DNA of 64,000 nucleotides from Natronomonas pharaonis DSM 2160 (GTDB lineage: Archaea; Halobacteriota; Halobacteria; Halobacteriales; Haloarculaceae), in assembly GCF_000026045.1 (NCBI RefSeq), contig NC_007426.1, positions 1,178,001 to 1,242,000 on the forward strand, read 5' to 3'. The notes under the pieces were generated by a model. It saw only the letters and a program-made list of their open reading frames with translations. It had not been told where the DNA came from and did no database searches. Positions within the stretch are counted from its first letter, which is position 1. Each line of letters opens with the position of its first letter. The translations under genes and the position numbers were made by a program. This document shows positions 34,546 through 44,871 of the stretch, piece after piece.

Positions 34546-36303
34546 CTACTGTTTTTCTTCACAGTGTCGAACATCGACGGCGACACCGCGAGTCGATTCT
34601 GCCATCGCACGGCCGTGGGCTGCCGCCCGGCCCACGCCGACCGCCTTCGGTCCCTCGAAGACGACCTCGTCGCCGGGGCGAATCGACCCGTCAGCGTCGA
34701 GAACGCCCGGTGCGAGCACGCTACCGCTGGGGACGAAGGCATCGATAGTGACCGTCTTCGTCGGGACATCGCTTTCCTGCCACGCCCGCGCGCCGGCCAT
34801 CGACAGCGAGAGCGTCCCGTACTGGGGGACCATCGCCGCCAGTTGCGTGCCGTCGGCGTCGGTCACCCGCAGCGAGGGGTATCTGCCACCGGTCTCGATG
34901 CCGGGGCCGAACACCGCATCGCCCGCTCCGGGGCCGAATTGATAGTCGGCGATAGCCCGCACCGTTGCCGCCTCGCGGGTCTCCTTCCGATAGGCGTCCT
35001 CGCCGGAGAGCGCCTCCGAAAGCGCCGAGAGCGACTCGCCGGTCGTCGGGTGGTCGGTCGCCGTGTACTCGAAGCTGATACCGAGGCTGTCTTCGACCCG
35101 CTCGCAGATATCCCGATAGCCGTCGCCGGTCACATGGGCGATGTGGCGGTCGTAGTTGGCCCGCTCGAGGTAGCGTTCGAGAACGGAGGCGACGAAGTCG
35201 ATTTCCGTCTCCGTCCACCGGCCGGTGACGACGCTGTCGTAGTGCTGTGCCGGATAGGTCGTCTCTAGCTCGTTCGGGACAACGCCGATGGGCGAGGTCA
35301 TCGAGACGACGTGGCCGCGATACTGGATGGCCCGCATGAACTGCTCGTGGCTCTGGGATTCACTGTAGGGTTTCCGGGCCGAGCACGGCACCAAGACGAG
35401 TGGAGCCTCAAGCCGCCGCTCGTAGCGGCTCGTAACCCGGTCGGCGAATCGCTGAATCTCTGGCCGCCGGAGGGCGTCGTCGCTGGCTGCCAGTAGCTCG
35501 CCTCGCCGGAAGACTGGCGTCCGTTCTTCGATGTAGCTGTACTGCTGGTCGAGTCGCCGGAACGCCGCCGTCAACCACGCTTCGTGGCGAGCCTGCCCCT
35601 CGATGTAATCGCGGAGGCGGCCGTCGCTGATTCGCGTTCTGACCCGCGACAGCTCCGCCCGGAGCATTGCGGCGTTGTGGTCGGCGCAGTCGCTTCGGGT
35701 AAACGCCTCGCGTCCGCCCTGACAGGCCGGACAGGCACACGGGAGTTCTTCGAGGTCTTCGAGAAAGGCCTCGCCGTCGGTCGTCAGGTAAAACCCCTCC
35801 AGACCGCGCGCTCGCGCCCGTTTCTCGTCGACGAGGTCGACACCGGCGTAGACGAGCGTCGCGACGTTGGCCGGCGTCGCCACACCGGAGAGGTAGAGCG
35901 CGGCGTCGTCGGGGATTGCCTCTCGGACAGCCACAACGGCCTCGACAAACGCCGCTGCATGCCCGACGTAGCCCGGTGCACCGGCCAGCACGTAGGCGTC
36001 GGTCCCGTAGTCGTTGGCCGTCTCCGGCGAGACGACGGCCGCGCTGGGGGAGGATACGTTCGGCTGGTCAGTCTCGAACGCTTCGGCGACCGTCTCATCG
36101 GTGCCGGGGGGCAGCGCCCGGTGAGGCAAGACAGTCAGCGCCGATTCGTCGCCGTCCGGGACAGACTGGTCGGCATGCCAGAGGCTCCCAGCGTCGGTAA
36201 CGATGTCGTCGACAGCGGCCGGCGTCCGGCGCGACTCGTCGAGCCGCAACTCGCCCCGGCGGGCGGCGCAGTCGCGGCCGTGAATCTCGAAATACTCGGT
36301 CAT
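34546..36303 (-). CDS. arcS: Archaeosine synthase (ArcS, TgtA2), alpha subunit
   Basis: Converts preQ0 in position 15 of tRNA towards archaeosine; ArcS adds lysine to preQ0-tRNA, which a radical-SAM partner (RaSEA) resolves into archaeosine. The 585-residue product is paralogous to TGT but lacks its catalytic Asp. It has the Zn-type [12 protein letters not shown] near residue 195 and the ArcS hallmark PC-x3-KPY-x2-S-x2-H in [14 protein letters not shown]. It ends with a PUA RNA-binding domain (~500-585). The start overlaps the tgtA stop as ATGA, so the two archaeosine genes form an operon. Confidence 0.95.
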
Positions 36304-37862
36304 GCGTTTTCGTCCTCGCCGGGCGGGTAATCCTCCTTCGGTTCGTCGCCGTCCATGTCCGACTGGGCGCTGTCTCGTTCCGGGTGGTCGCTGTCTGCAC
36401 CTAAACGCAGCAGCTCCACCCCGTCGGGTAGCGAATCGAGCGCCGCGTCCGGCCAGCCCCAGTGTGCGACGGCGAACTCGGTCTCGGGATGGTCGTCGAC
36501 GAGCCGGCGGACGCCCTTGGCGGCGGCCTCGTAGGCCCGGTCATCGAGCCGCTCGGGGAGTTCGGCGGTCAAGGGGTAGCTGTCAGACAGTGCCGGCGGA
36601 AACGGACCGAAAGGCGGCTGCAGCCGCCAGGTCTCGTCGAACCGGCTGTTGTCGCCGCCCTCCGACAGGAGCACGCGGTCGCCGTCGACGGACAGCCGGC
36701 TGAGCCGGTCGTGATGCCGTTTGACCTCCGGTCGGCGCGCCGACTCACCGGAGAGATAGAAGAACGACCCTTTGGAGACGGGGTCGTCGCGTTCGAGTTG
36801 GTCGGCCGCCTCCAGCAGCGCCCGGTAGCCGTCGACCATCGCAGGGTGGCCGCGAGCGCGCCGCTCGACGAGCTCAAGGAGGTTGCCCTTCTTGATGGCC
36901 TGCTTTATCGTCCGCAGTTCCTGGAAGCTGACGTGGAGGTTGTGTCGGGCCAGCAGCCGCTCGCGTTCGGTGTCGTCTTCGGCTTGTAGCTCTGCCGGCG
37001 TGTGGTCAGCACAGACCGGACACGAGCAAGGCAGATATTCGAGGTCATCGAGGTGGTCGGTGCCAGCGACGGTGAGATAGCGGTCGTCGCGGGCATACAG
37101 CGCGTAAGCGGCCGAGTCAAACAGGTCGCAGCCGGCGGCGACTGCCAGTGCGAACATCATCGGATGGCCGGCTCCGAACAGATGGACCGGAGCGTCCGCG
37201 CCGAGTCCTCGCTTCGCTCCGAGAATGGCCTCAATCATATCTCCGTACCGGTAGCTGTTCATCAGCGGCACGACGGCCCCAACGGGGAAGACATCGAGAG
37301 TCGTCCCGTAGGCGTGTTCGGCCGCCTCCTCACGGAGGTCCGGGTAGGTGCCGCCCTGCACCGGTGCGTTGACCAGCATCTCGCCGGTGTCAACCGTCTC
37401 AGCCGCTTCGAGCCGCGCCTTTGTCGTTTCGAGGTCGGCAGCCGTCTGCTCGCGGCTGGCTTCCGGCGGCGTCGGGATATCGACCGGAGTGCCGATGTCG
37501 GAGCCGATGTCGCGCTGGAACCGGAGTATCTCCTCGTTTGTGACCGATATCTCGCCGTACTCGGAGAGCTGAAACGAGCCCGAGTCGGTCATGATGGCCC
37601 CCGAGAAATCGAAGAGGTCGTGTAGTCCGTCCGCAAGGGCGCGTTCACGGTATTCGTCGCTGCCGTAGAGGATATACCCGTTAGTGATGAGAATCTGTGC
37701 CCCGAACGTCGATTCCAGCTCTGCCGGGGCTATCGTCCGGATATGTGGGTTGACGACCGGCAAAAGCGCCGGTGTCTCGACGGTGGTGCCTGCCCGCGGA
37801 ACGGACAGCTCGCCGATACGGCCGGCGGCATCGCCGTCCCGACGTTCGAAAATATCGCGCAT
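36300..37862 (-). CDS. tgtA: tRNA-guanine(15) transglycosylase
   Basis: Exchanges G15 of archaeal tRNAs for preQ0, the first archaeosine step. The 520-residue product has the catalytic region [17 protein letters not shown] near residue 90 (nucleophilic Asp), [14 protein letters not shown] near 168, [31 protein letters not shown] (in part) near 225, and the zinc site [11 protein letters not shown] with a downstream [10 protein letters not shown] His. The acidic C-terminal tail (ending [15 protein letters not shown]) is unusual. First gene of the tgtA-arcS operon. Confidence 0.96.
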
Positions 37863-37921
37863 GTCACAGCACGGGGGCCGGGCCTAATAAGCCGATTGAA
37901 GCCGAGCGCGACCGGACGCTG

Positions 37922-38803
37922 TCAGAAGATGCTCGCCTGCTGGTAGACGGAGATGCCGTCGCTGGTAATCTCGTAGGGCTTTGTCTCCCGGGAGTGGTTG
38001 GCGTTCCGTATCTTCTGTATCTCGACGGCCAGTCTGGTTTCCTTGAAGTCGGAACGAACGTATTGGAGGACGAAGACGGCGTCCGTCAGATACTCGATGA
38101 TGCCGTATTTCGAGGTGTAGGAGTCGGTGTCGCTGACCTCGCTTGTGACCATTGTGCTAATGCCGGCAGACTTCAGCGCTTTCGTGAAATCAAAGACCTC
38201 TGTCCGGCGGGCCGACTGCTCGTCGTACATCATCTCCAGCAACGACACCGAGTCGAGAACCAGTCGCTCGGCCCCGAAGGCGTCGATAAGCCGCGGCAGG
38301 TCTCCGCGAATGGACGTGAGGCTGTTCGCCATCTCGATGGGGTCGAGGTCAACGACAGCGAGCTTGTTCTCGGCCATGTACTCGTCGAACGGCCAGCCCT
38401 TCTCGGTGGCGGCTCTGCGGACGGCGTCTTTTGTCTCCTCAAGTGTGATGTAGACGCCGCGTTCGCCGTTTTCGATGCCCTCGTTGAGGAACTGCAGCCC
38501 GAACGTCGTCTTCCCGGTCCCGGCAGAGCCCATCACGACCATCAGCGACCGCTCGGGAACGCCGCCCTGAATCATGTTGTCGAGGCCGTTGATGCCGAGG
38601 TCGATGCGGGGGATGTCGGAATCAAACTCCTCGTCGAACTCCTCGCTGCCGCCGCTCCCGGCATCGAAGGCACTTTCGAAGTCATCGGTGCTTGGCCCGT
38701 CGCCCCCGATTTCGCCGTCGAAGGCGCTCTCGAAGTCGTCGGTGCTTGGACCATCGTCGGGGCTATCCTCGGTGTCCTGCTCGAACCAGTCGTCGTCGCT
38801 CAT
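37922..38803 (-). CDS. KaiC/RadA-like ATPase with acidic repeated N-terminus
   Basis: A 293-residue single KaiC domain ATPase. Walker A GSAGTGKTTF near residue 95, YITLEETKDAVRRAA, Walker B LVLDSVSLLEMMY near 185, and the C-terminal sensor-like VEIQKIRNANHSRETKPYEITSDG, which is typical of KaiC-like proteins. The first 70 residues are strongly acidic and contain GPSTDDFESAFD twice in tandem. Haloarchaeal KaiC-like proteins act in signalling or motility and oscillation-like outputs; which applies here is unknown. It diverges from nadK. ATG 38803 fits better than the start at 38851. Confidence 0.85.
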   Translation of the reverse strand: MSDDDWFEQDTEDSPDDGPSTDDFESAFDGEIGGDGPSTDDFESAFDAGSGGSEEFDEEFDSDIPRIDLGINGLDNMIQGGVPERSLMVVMGSAGTGKTTFGLQFLNEGIENGERGVYITLEETKDAVRRAATEKGWPFDEYMAENKLAVVDLDPIEMANSLTSIRGDLPRLIDAFGAERLVLDSVSLLEMMYDEQSARRTEVFDFTKALKSAGISTMVTSEVSDTDSYTSKYGIIEYLTDAVFVLQYVRSDFKETRLAVEIQKIRNANHSRETKPYEITSDGISVYQQASIF

Positions 38804-38975
38804 TGTCCACCCGCGCTCGGCTCGCGCATACCGACAGTTAACGGCCTCCATTGTTAATGTTGTCCGCTCTGTTGCCGAACAGTCAGCCGGTGGACGCCGA
38901 CCGTTGATGACCGCCCCACTGACCCGCAGCCGGCTCCGGGGGGCTTTTAGTCACGGGGCAGCCAACGGAGGGACA

Positions 38976-39788
38976 ATGGAGTTGGGCATCGTTGCCAAGC
39001 GGGAGACGCCGCGTGCCGTCGAGCTCGCCGACCGCATCCGACGACACGTCGACGTTCCCGTTACGCTCGACAATCTCACGGCCGACGAACTCGACGCGAA
39101 TGGGACCGATGTCACGTCGCTTTCGGCCTGTGACTTGGTTGTCTCTATTGGAGGCGACGGCACGTTCCTGTTTGCCGCGCGCGAGGTGTCACCGACCCCC
39201 GTCCTCGGCGTTAACCTCGGCGAGGTCGGCTTTCTGAACGCCGTTTCCCCGGAGGAGTGTGTCGAAACCGTCGCTGGCGTCGTCGAACGGATGCAGGCGG
39301 GCGACGCGGAGCTACAGGAGCTACCACAGCTGCAGGCAACCGGCCCCGGACTGTCCCTACCGGCCGCAGTCAACGAGGTCGCGGTACTGGGGCCACAGCG
39401 CGGCCGCGACAACGGTCTTGACATCGACGTTCGCGTCAATGGCGAGGGCTACTCGTCGGGCCGCGCCGACGGCGTACTCGTCTCGACGCCGACCGGCTCG
39501 ACAGCGTACAACCTCAGTGAGGGCGGTCCTATCGTCCATCCCGATGTGTCCGCCTTCGTGGTCACCGAGATGTGCGCCGAGTCGTCGATGCCGTCGCTTG
39601 CGGTCCCGACAGACCGGACTATCACCGTCCATGTCGACGGGGCTGACCACGCCGTCGTCGCCGCCGACGGCCGGACGCGTTCACAGGTTGCGCCGCCCGC
39701 CGAAATAACGCTTGCAGTCGCCGCTGACCCGGTCCGTATCGCCGGACCGAAACTCGAATTCTTTACGGCGCTCGACAAGCTCGATTGA
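38976..39788 (+). CDS. nadK: NAD kinase
   Basis: Phosphorylates NAD+ to NADP+ with ATP or polyphosphate. The 270-residue product has the signature SIGGDGTFLFAAR (residues ~53-65), NLGEVGFLNAV, NEVAVLGP and the GRADGVLVSTPTGSTAYNLSEGGPIVHP stretch (in part) that binds substrate. A CTTTTAG element about 29 nt upstream supports the start at 38976; the open frame upstream to 38574 is antisense to the KaiC gene. It is followed by mptA with 57 nt spacing. Confidence 0.93.
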   Translation: MELGIVAKRETPRAVELADRIRRHVDVPVTLDNLTADELDANGTDVTSLSACDLVVSIGGDGTFLFAAREVSPTPVLGVNLGEVGFLNAVSPEECVETVAGVVERMQAGDAELQELPQLQATGPGLSLPAAVNEVAVLGPQRGRDNGLDIDVRVNGEGYSSGRADGVLVSTPTGSTAYNLSEGGPIVHPDVSAFVVTEMCAESSMPSLAVPTDRTITVHVDGADHAVVAADGRTRSQVAPPAEITLAVAADPVRIAGPKLEFFTALDKLD

Positions 39789-39845
39789 AGCCGCGGGCTG
39801 CCACTTCCAAAAGCCATAATGGGGCTGCGAGCCTCCCTATTGCCA

Positions 39846-40775
39846 ATGAGCCAACAGCTGCCGGACGTACAGGCGTCGAGCCCGGACGTGAGCGTCGGGC
39901 TTTCCCGTGTCGGCGTCACCGGCGTCGAAAAGCTCGTCAAACTCCACCGCCCGAACGACCGCCCCATCGTGCTGATGGCCGAGTTCGATGTCTTCGTCGA
40001 CCTCCCGAGCTGGCGGAAGGGGGCCGACATGAGCCGGAACATGGAAGTTGTCGACGAAATGCTCGAAGAGGCTGTCTCCGAGCCCGCCCTTAGCGTCGAG
40101 GATGTCTGTGGCGATGTCGCCGAGCGACTCATCGAGAAACACGACTACACGACACAGGCCGAGGTCCGCATGGAGGCCGAGTATATGATTCGCGAGGAGA
40201 CGCCGGCGACCGACCGACCGACGCAGGCGACCGCCGACATCATCGCCTCGGCGACCGCCGACGAGGACGGCAACACCCGCGAAGAAATCGGCTGCCACGT
40301 CGTCGGCATGACGGTCTGTCCCTGTTCACAGGGGATGAGCGAATCCCGCGCCCGTGATGTCCTCGAAGGACTCGATGTCGACCGCGACACCATTGACGCC
40401 TTCCTCGAGGAGGTCCCTCAGCCCGGCCACTCCCAGCGCGGCCACGCCACGCTGACAGTCGAGACCAGCGGCGACCCCGATGTCGACCTGCGGACGCTTA
40501 TCGACATTGCCCGCGACTCGATGAGCGCCCGCATCTACAATCTCGCAAAGCGCCCCGACGAAGACCATATGACCTTCGAGAGCCACAGCGACGCGAAGTT
40601 CGTCGAAGACTGCGTTCGCTCGATGGCAAACGGGCTTCTTGAGGAGTACCCCGACCTTCCGGATGACACAATCGTCCGGATGGAACAATCCAACGACGAA
40701 TCGATTCACCAGCACAACGCCCACGCCGAGCGCGTCGCCGAGTTCGGGCAGCTTCGCCGGGAAGTCCGCGACTAG
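39846..40775 (+). CDS. mptA: GTP cyclohydrolase MptA (type I-B family)
   Basis: Fe(II)-dependent opening of GTP to 7,8-dihydroneopterin 2',3'-cyclic phosphate, the entry to archaeal pterins; in Haloferax it feeds both folate and archaeosine synthesis. The 309-residue product shows [14 protein letters not shown] (metal Cys near residue 158), [15 protein letters not shown] (His) and [21 protein letters not shown]-like CATAATG is about 27 nt before the ATG. Its stop shares CTAG with the convergent histidine kinase. Together with tgtA/arcS and the cyclo-ligase, this gives the window several pterin/deazapurine genes. Confidence 0.93.
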
Positions 40776-42166
40776 CGTTCGGCCTGTGGCAACGATAGCG
40801 TAACGACGTTCCCCTCGCCGTCAGCGCGCCGGCCGAATGTGAGCTCCCCGTCAGAGAGGTCGGCGACCCAATACACCAGCCACAGCCCGAGCCCGGTTCC
40901 GTGGTTAATAGCCGAGAGGTCAGCCTCGGTAAACAGCGGTCGGATTTCGTTTTCGGGTATCGGTGGTCCGTTGTCGATGATGTTGATGGTGATTCTTTCC
41001 CCCTGACACTCAACGACAGCCGTCACCTCCGCGGCACCGTCGGCGTGCTGGATGGCGTTTTCTAGCAGCTCCGCAACCGCTTGGTTGATTTTGGGGATGG
41101 CCTCAGCAACGGCAGTTGACGGCTGTCGCAACTTGATAGGAACCTCCGGATAGCGTTCCCGCGCGTTTTCGACCGCCGTTGACACGCAATCAGCAATGTC
41201 GACAGTCACCGTTTCGTTGGCCCCCGAGAGGACCTCAACGACCTCGCGTCCTTTCTCGGCGGTGTTCAGGAGGTCCGTCGCAGAATCGATGACTGTTCCC
41301 ATGCCGGATGGGGCGTCCGGGTGTGCCCCTCTCTGGATGAGTTCCGCGTGGCCGAGTACGATGTTCATCGTGTTCCGGATGTTGTGTCGGAGTAAATCGT
41401 CAAGCACCCGAAGCTGCCGCTGGCGGCGATAGCGGTCTGTCACGTCCCGTGCCGTCCCGACAATCCGGACAACATCACCGTCCTCAAAGATGGGTTCGGC
41501 GCGAACCCAGACGCGACGACGGAACGAGACACTCGGGTCGACCCAGTACTCCATCTCGACCGACTCGCCGCCGGCGAGGCGCTCCATCCCATCCCGGGCC
41601 TTCGACCTGTCCTTGGGACGGATGCCATCGAGGAACCGCTCGGGGTTTTCTCGAACCTCCGCCGTTGGTTGCCCCCAGATGTCCTCGTAGGCATCGTTGA
41701 CAAACAGCATCTCGTCCCAGTCAGCCGAGACCGTCCAGAGCACGTCGTTCGTGTTGGCGGTCAACTCCTCCAGCCGCGTCCGGAGTTCGTTACGCTGTCG
41801 CTCGGCGCGCTTCCGCTCGGAGATGTCGTGGGAGCTGGCGACGTAGCCGTCGAAATCCGGCAGCTTCCGGTTCGACAGGCGTGTTTCGAGCCACACCCAC
41901 CCACCATCAGCGCTCCGATGACGGTACTCGACTGTCTCGGACGCGCCTTCAGGAGCCGAACGGAGTGACTCAAAGCGCGCCTCCATCTCCGGCCGGTCGT
42001 CGGGGTGCATGCACTCGAAGGTGTTCAGGCCGACGAACGCATCGGGGTCGTACCCCAGCAGCCGCGACACCGCGTCGTTGGCGTACTGATAGGTCCCTGC
42101 CTCGTCGATAACGACAATTTTTGCCTGACTGTGGTCGAGCAGCGACGCCAGGGTCTCTGCGTCCAT
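40772..42166 (-). CDS. PAS-domain sensor histidine kinase
   Basis: A 464-residue cytoplasmic kinase without membrane segments. PAS domain 1 (~5-120, with PAC-like [18 protein letters not shown]), PAS domain 2 (~128-250, [19 protein letters not shown]), a phosphoacceptor helix [21 protein letters not shown] around residue 260 (His) and an HATPase domain with N-box [15 protein letters not shown]1 IDNGPPIP and G2 GTGLGLWLV. Bacterio-opsin activator-like haloarchaeal kinases share this plan. No receiver-domain gene is adjacent. The signal may be redox, light or a bound ligand. The upstream TTG at 42169 is rejected for ATG 42166. Confidence 0.92.
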
Positions 42167-42240
42167 CAAGGCTCTGTGCTAGAGGTTTACACGGGGGCGT
42201 AATTTGTGTTTTGGTGCCCTCGGAAATACGAAAAGGGCAG

Positions 42241-43047
42241 TCAGAAGGTGAGCTCTTCGGCCTGCTCCCACCGCGGTTCGAACTCGCTGCGGACGCTCTG
42301 GGCGAATTCCCGGTCTTTGAGGTCTATCATGGCAAAGACCTCTCGGTTCTTCAGCGGATGCGGGACCTCGATGGTTACTTCGTTGTCGTCGATGAGCGTG
42401 AACGTTCCCGTGACATCCTCGCTGATGCAGACGGTGAACCGCTCGTTTTCGGTCAACGAGGTCCGGTAGCGCTCGCCGATAGACTCGGGCAGCACGGACA
42501 TGACCTCCGGCCGCATCAGGAGTCGGACGTCGACGCCGCGGTCCATCGCATCGGTGAGCTCGTCGAGAATGAGCGTTCCGACCGTATCGATGTCGAAGAA
42601 CTGCTCGATGTAGCTGGAAAGCACCATAACCACCTCGGAGTCGGCCGCTGAAATGCGTTCCATCAGCAGGTCGACCGTCTCGTCCGGCCCGACAGCGGCG
42701 GTCCAGAAGGTGTCCTCTACTGGCTCGGCGGTTTCCAACTCGCCGCTGAGTTCGTCGACGATGCTCTCGTATTGGTTTGCCTTTTCGTCGAGTTCGCGCT
42801 TTTTATCCTCCAGCAGCCGGTCGAGCGCCGTCGACGGCTCGACGGCGACGTATTTTTTCGGCCGCGAGGCCGACTGCGAGCGGACGAGGTTGTACTGCTC
42901 GATGCTGTTCAGCACGTCGTAGATGCGGCCCATCGGGACATCGCTGACACGGGACAACTCCTTTGCCGTCGTCGGCCCGGTCTTCAGGAGCGCGCGGTAT
43001 GCACGGGCTTCGTACTCCGAGAGCCCGAGGTCTCTGAGACTTGCCAT
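42241..43047 (-). CDS. TrmB family transcriptional regulator
   Basis: A 268-residue regulator. The N-terminal winged helix (residues ~6-75) carries LGLSEYEARAYRALLKTGPTTAKEL and SDVPMGRIYDVLNSIEQYNLV. A short coiled coil follows (DRLLEDKKRELDEKANQYES), then a phospholipase-D-like TrmB sensor region with LLMRPEVM. TrmB proteins sense sugars or other metabolites. A TATAAAC box about 27 nt upstream indicates leaderless transcription. Targets are unknown; neighbours give no clear pathway. Confidence 0.9.
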   Translation of the reverse strand: MASLRDLGLSEYEARAYRALLKTGPTTAKELSRVSDVPMGRIYDVLNSIEQYNLVRSQSASRPKKYVAVEPSTALDRLLEDKKRELDEKANQYESIVDELSGELETAEPVEDTFWTAAVGPDETVDLLMERISAADSEVVMVLSSYIEQFFDIDTVGTLILDELTDAMDRGVDVRLLMRPEVMSVLPESIGERYRTSLTENERFTVCISEDVTGTFTLIDDNEVTIEVPHPLKNREVFAMIDLKDREFAQSVRSEFEPRWEQAEELTF

Positions 43048-43070
43048 TAGTCCCCGTTCACGGGCCGATG

Positions 43071-43078
43071 GTATAAAC
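43071..43078 (-). promoter_or_regulatory. TATA box of the trmB-family gene
   Basis: GTATAAAC on the plus strand (GTTTATAC toward the gene) is centred about 27 nt from the start codon at 43047. Confidence 0.5.
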
Positions 43079-43096
43079 GCATCGGGAGTTTAGGCA

Positions 43097-43207
43097 ATGT
43101 TTGAGTTGTTGTCGGCTATGCGGAGGTACGAGCGGTCGAACGGCCTGTTTCCAGTCGTTCTGCTCGCTACTGTGCTTGCGTACAACAGGCTCTGTCGACT
43201 GCCTTAG
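43097..43207 (+). CDS. Possible 36-residue peptide with a hydrophobic helix
   Basis: An ATG-to-stop frame of 36 residues (start MFELLSAMRRYERSNG, then a hydrophobic FPVVLLATVLAY and a basic end RLCRLP). It fills the 156-nt gap between the TrmB gene and the thioredoxin-domain gene and overlaps the end of the latter by four bases on the opposite strand. A TTTAGG element lies only about 9 nt upstream, so promoter support is weak. Codon use is intermediate. It may be chance. Confidence 0.25.
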   Translation: MFELLSAMRRYERSNGLFPVVLLATVLAYNRLCRLP

Positions 43208-44820
43208 GGTGCCGGCCCCGACGCCGCGCGGTCGAGGAGCTCGTCGGGGGCTTCCGCCGGCGCGCTCGTTTCGCCGCTTCGGACGACGACGGCTGTCTCC
43301 CGGTCTTCCGGCACGACGACCTTTTCATGGTCGGCGATCCGGAGCGCCGCCCGATGGAGGTCGCTGCCGGCCGGCGGCGTCCGAACGACGACCGGGTCGT
43401 AGTGGGCACGTGCCGCCGCGGTCGCATACTGGGCGACCTCGACGCCCATTCGTTCGTAGGCTCCTGCGAAGGCTGCGATTGCGTCGGTCGCGGCCGTCAT
43501 GTAGCGGTCATCGCCGGTGAGCCCCCACAAATCGAGCAGCGCGTCGGCGAACTCGGCGTTCGTCTCTAGCGGATACAGCGGTCGGCCGAGCAATCCGGCT
43601 CCGGTCGGGTCGCCGTCACGGAAGGAGCCGTCGGCCGTCTTGAGGCGGTCGATGGCGTCGTCAGCGATGGCCCGGGCCGGCTCCAGCCAGCCGTCAGGGC
43701 CGGTTACCTGCGCAGCGGTCGTTAGCCCAGCCAGCAGCCGGGCATGGTCGGCCAACAGTCCGGTCTCGCTTGCATCGTCTGCAAAGTGGCTGACGTGGCC
43801 GTCGTCGACGAGCGTCTCGAGGACGTGGTCGAGGGCGCGCTCGGCGTACCGTGCCGGGCTGTCGTCGTCGGTGAGCGCTGCAATCTCAAAAAGCGCCTCG
43901 GCGGCCATCCCATTGCGGTCGGCAAACACTGTCTCGTCGACGTGGGGCGGTTCGGCATTCTCGCGCTCTGTCGGCTCCAGCGTGTAGTAGTCGCTTGCGG
44001 CCTGGCTGCCAGCAAACGCCTCGCCGGCCCATGCGGTCGTCGTGAGATAGTCGACGGTCCGCTCGGCGCTTTGCAGGTAGGCCTCCTCGCCCGTATAGAG
44101 GTAGCCGTGGGCGAACGTCGAGACGAGCGCGGCGTTTTCGTCGACGAGCTTTTCACGGTGTGGCTCGCCCCAGCTTCGGGTTTCGGCGAACCGATAGAAG
44201 CCGCCGTCGTAGGTGTCGAGCAGGTGGGTTCGAATCGCCTCCAGCGTCCGCGTTGCCCGCTCGCGGTCCCGCTTGAGCGCAAACGAGACGGTCCGTGGCA
44301 GCGGGAACTTCGCGCCCGTGCCCCAGCCGCCGAACTCGTCGTCGAAGGACGCAGCCACCTGTTCGACCATGTGCGCCTCGATGGCGGCCGTTACCTCGCC
44401 AGCCGGCCGGTCGTCGTCGGACAGCGACCGTGGCACGCGGCCAGCAGCCCCGCCCTTTGCGTCCCACGATTCGCGGACGCTGTCGAGGACCTGCCGGAAG
44501 CCGTCGCGGCCGAGATACGTCGCCCCCGAGAGCACTTCGCCGTCTGGCGTCAGAAAAACCGTCGTCGGGAACCCGCCCATGTTGTATCGCTCGCGGACGC
44601 GCGGGTGTTCGTCGACGTTGACCCGTACCGGAATGAAGCTCTCGCCGATGTTGGCGGCGAGCTTCGGGTCCGAGTAGACCTCCTCGTCCATCCGGTGACA
44701 CCAGTCACACCACGGCGCGGTCAGCGAACAGAGTATCGGCGTCTTCTCGCGGTCGGCGCGGGCGAACGGTTCTTCGCCCCACGCGTGCCAATCGACGAGT
44801 GTCCCGTCGCGAAAGGTCAT
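43204..44820 (-). CDS. DUF255 thioredoxin-domain protein (YyaL/SSP20-like)
   Basis: A 538-residue protein. Residues 1-125 form the DUF255 thioredoxin-like domain with active-site-like CSLTAPWCDWCHRMDEEVY and GGFPTTVFLTPDGEVLSGATYLG; the remainder is an (alpha/alpha)6 barrel like N-acylglucosamine epimerase/mannosidase folds, with VDENAALVSTFAHGYLYTGEE near residue 225. Bacterial homologues are about 680 residues, so this haloarchaeal form is shorter. The catalytic role is unknown; the CxxC suggests redox or sugar chemistry. Confidence 0.85.
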   Translation of the reverse strand: MTFRDGTLVDWHAWGEEPFARADREKTPILCSLTAPWCDWCHRMDEEVYSDPKLAANIGESFIPVRVNVDEHPRVRERYNMGGFPTTVFLTPDGEVLSGATYLGRDGFRQVLDSVRESWDAKGGAAGRVPRSLSDDDRPAGEVTAAIEAHMVEQVAASFDDEFGGWGTGAKFPLPRTVSFALKRDRERATRTLEAIRTHLLDTYDGGFYRFAETRSWGEPHREKLVDENAALVSTFAHGYLYTGEEAYLQSAERTVDYLTTTAWAGEAFAGSQAASDYYTLEPTERENAEPPHVDETVFADRNGMAAEALFEIAALTDDDSPARYAERALDHVLETLVDDGHVSHFADDASETGLLADHARLLAGLTTAAQVTGPDGWLEPARAIADDAIDRLKTADGSFRDGDPTGAGLLGRPLYPLETNAEFADALLDLWGLTGDDRYMTAATDAIAAFAGAYERMGVEVAQYATAAARAHYDPVVVRTPPAGSDLHRAALRIADHEKVVVPEDRETAVVVRSGETSAPAEAPDELLDRAASGPAP

Positions 44821-44871
44821 ACTCCGGCTTTCGGCGGCGGGCGGGAAAGAGCTTCGAAAACGGCGGTTCGG

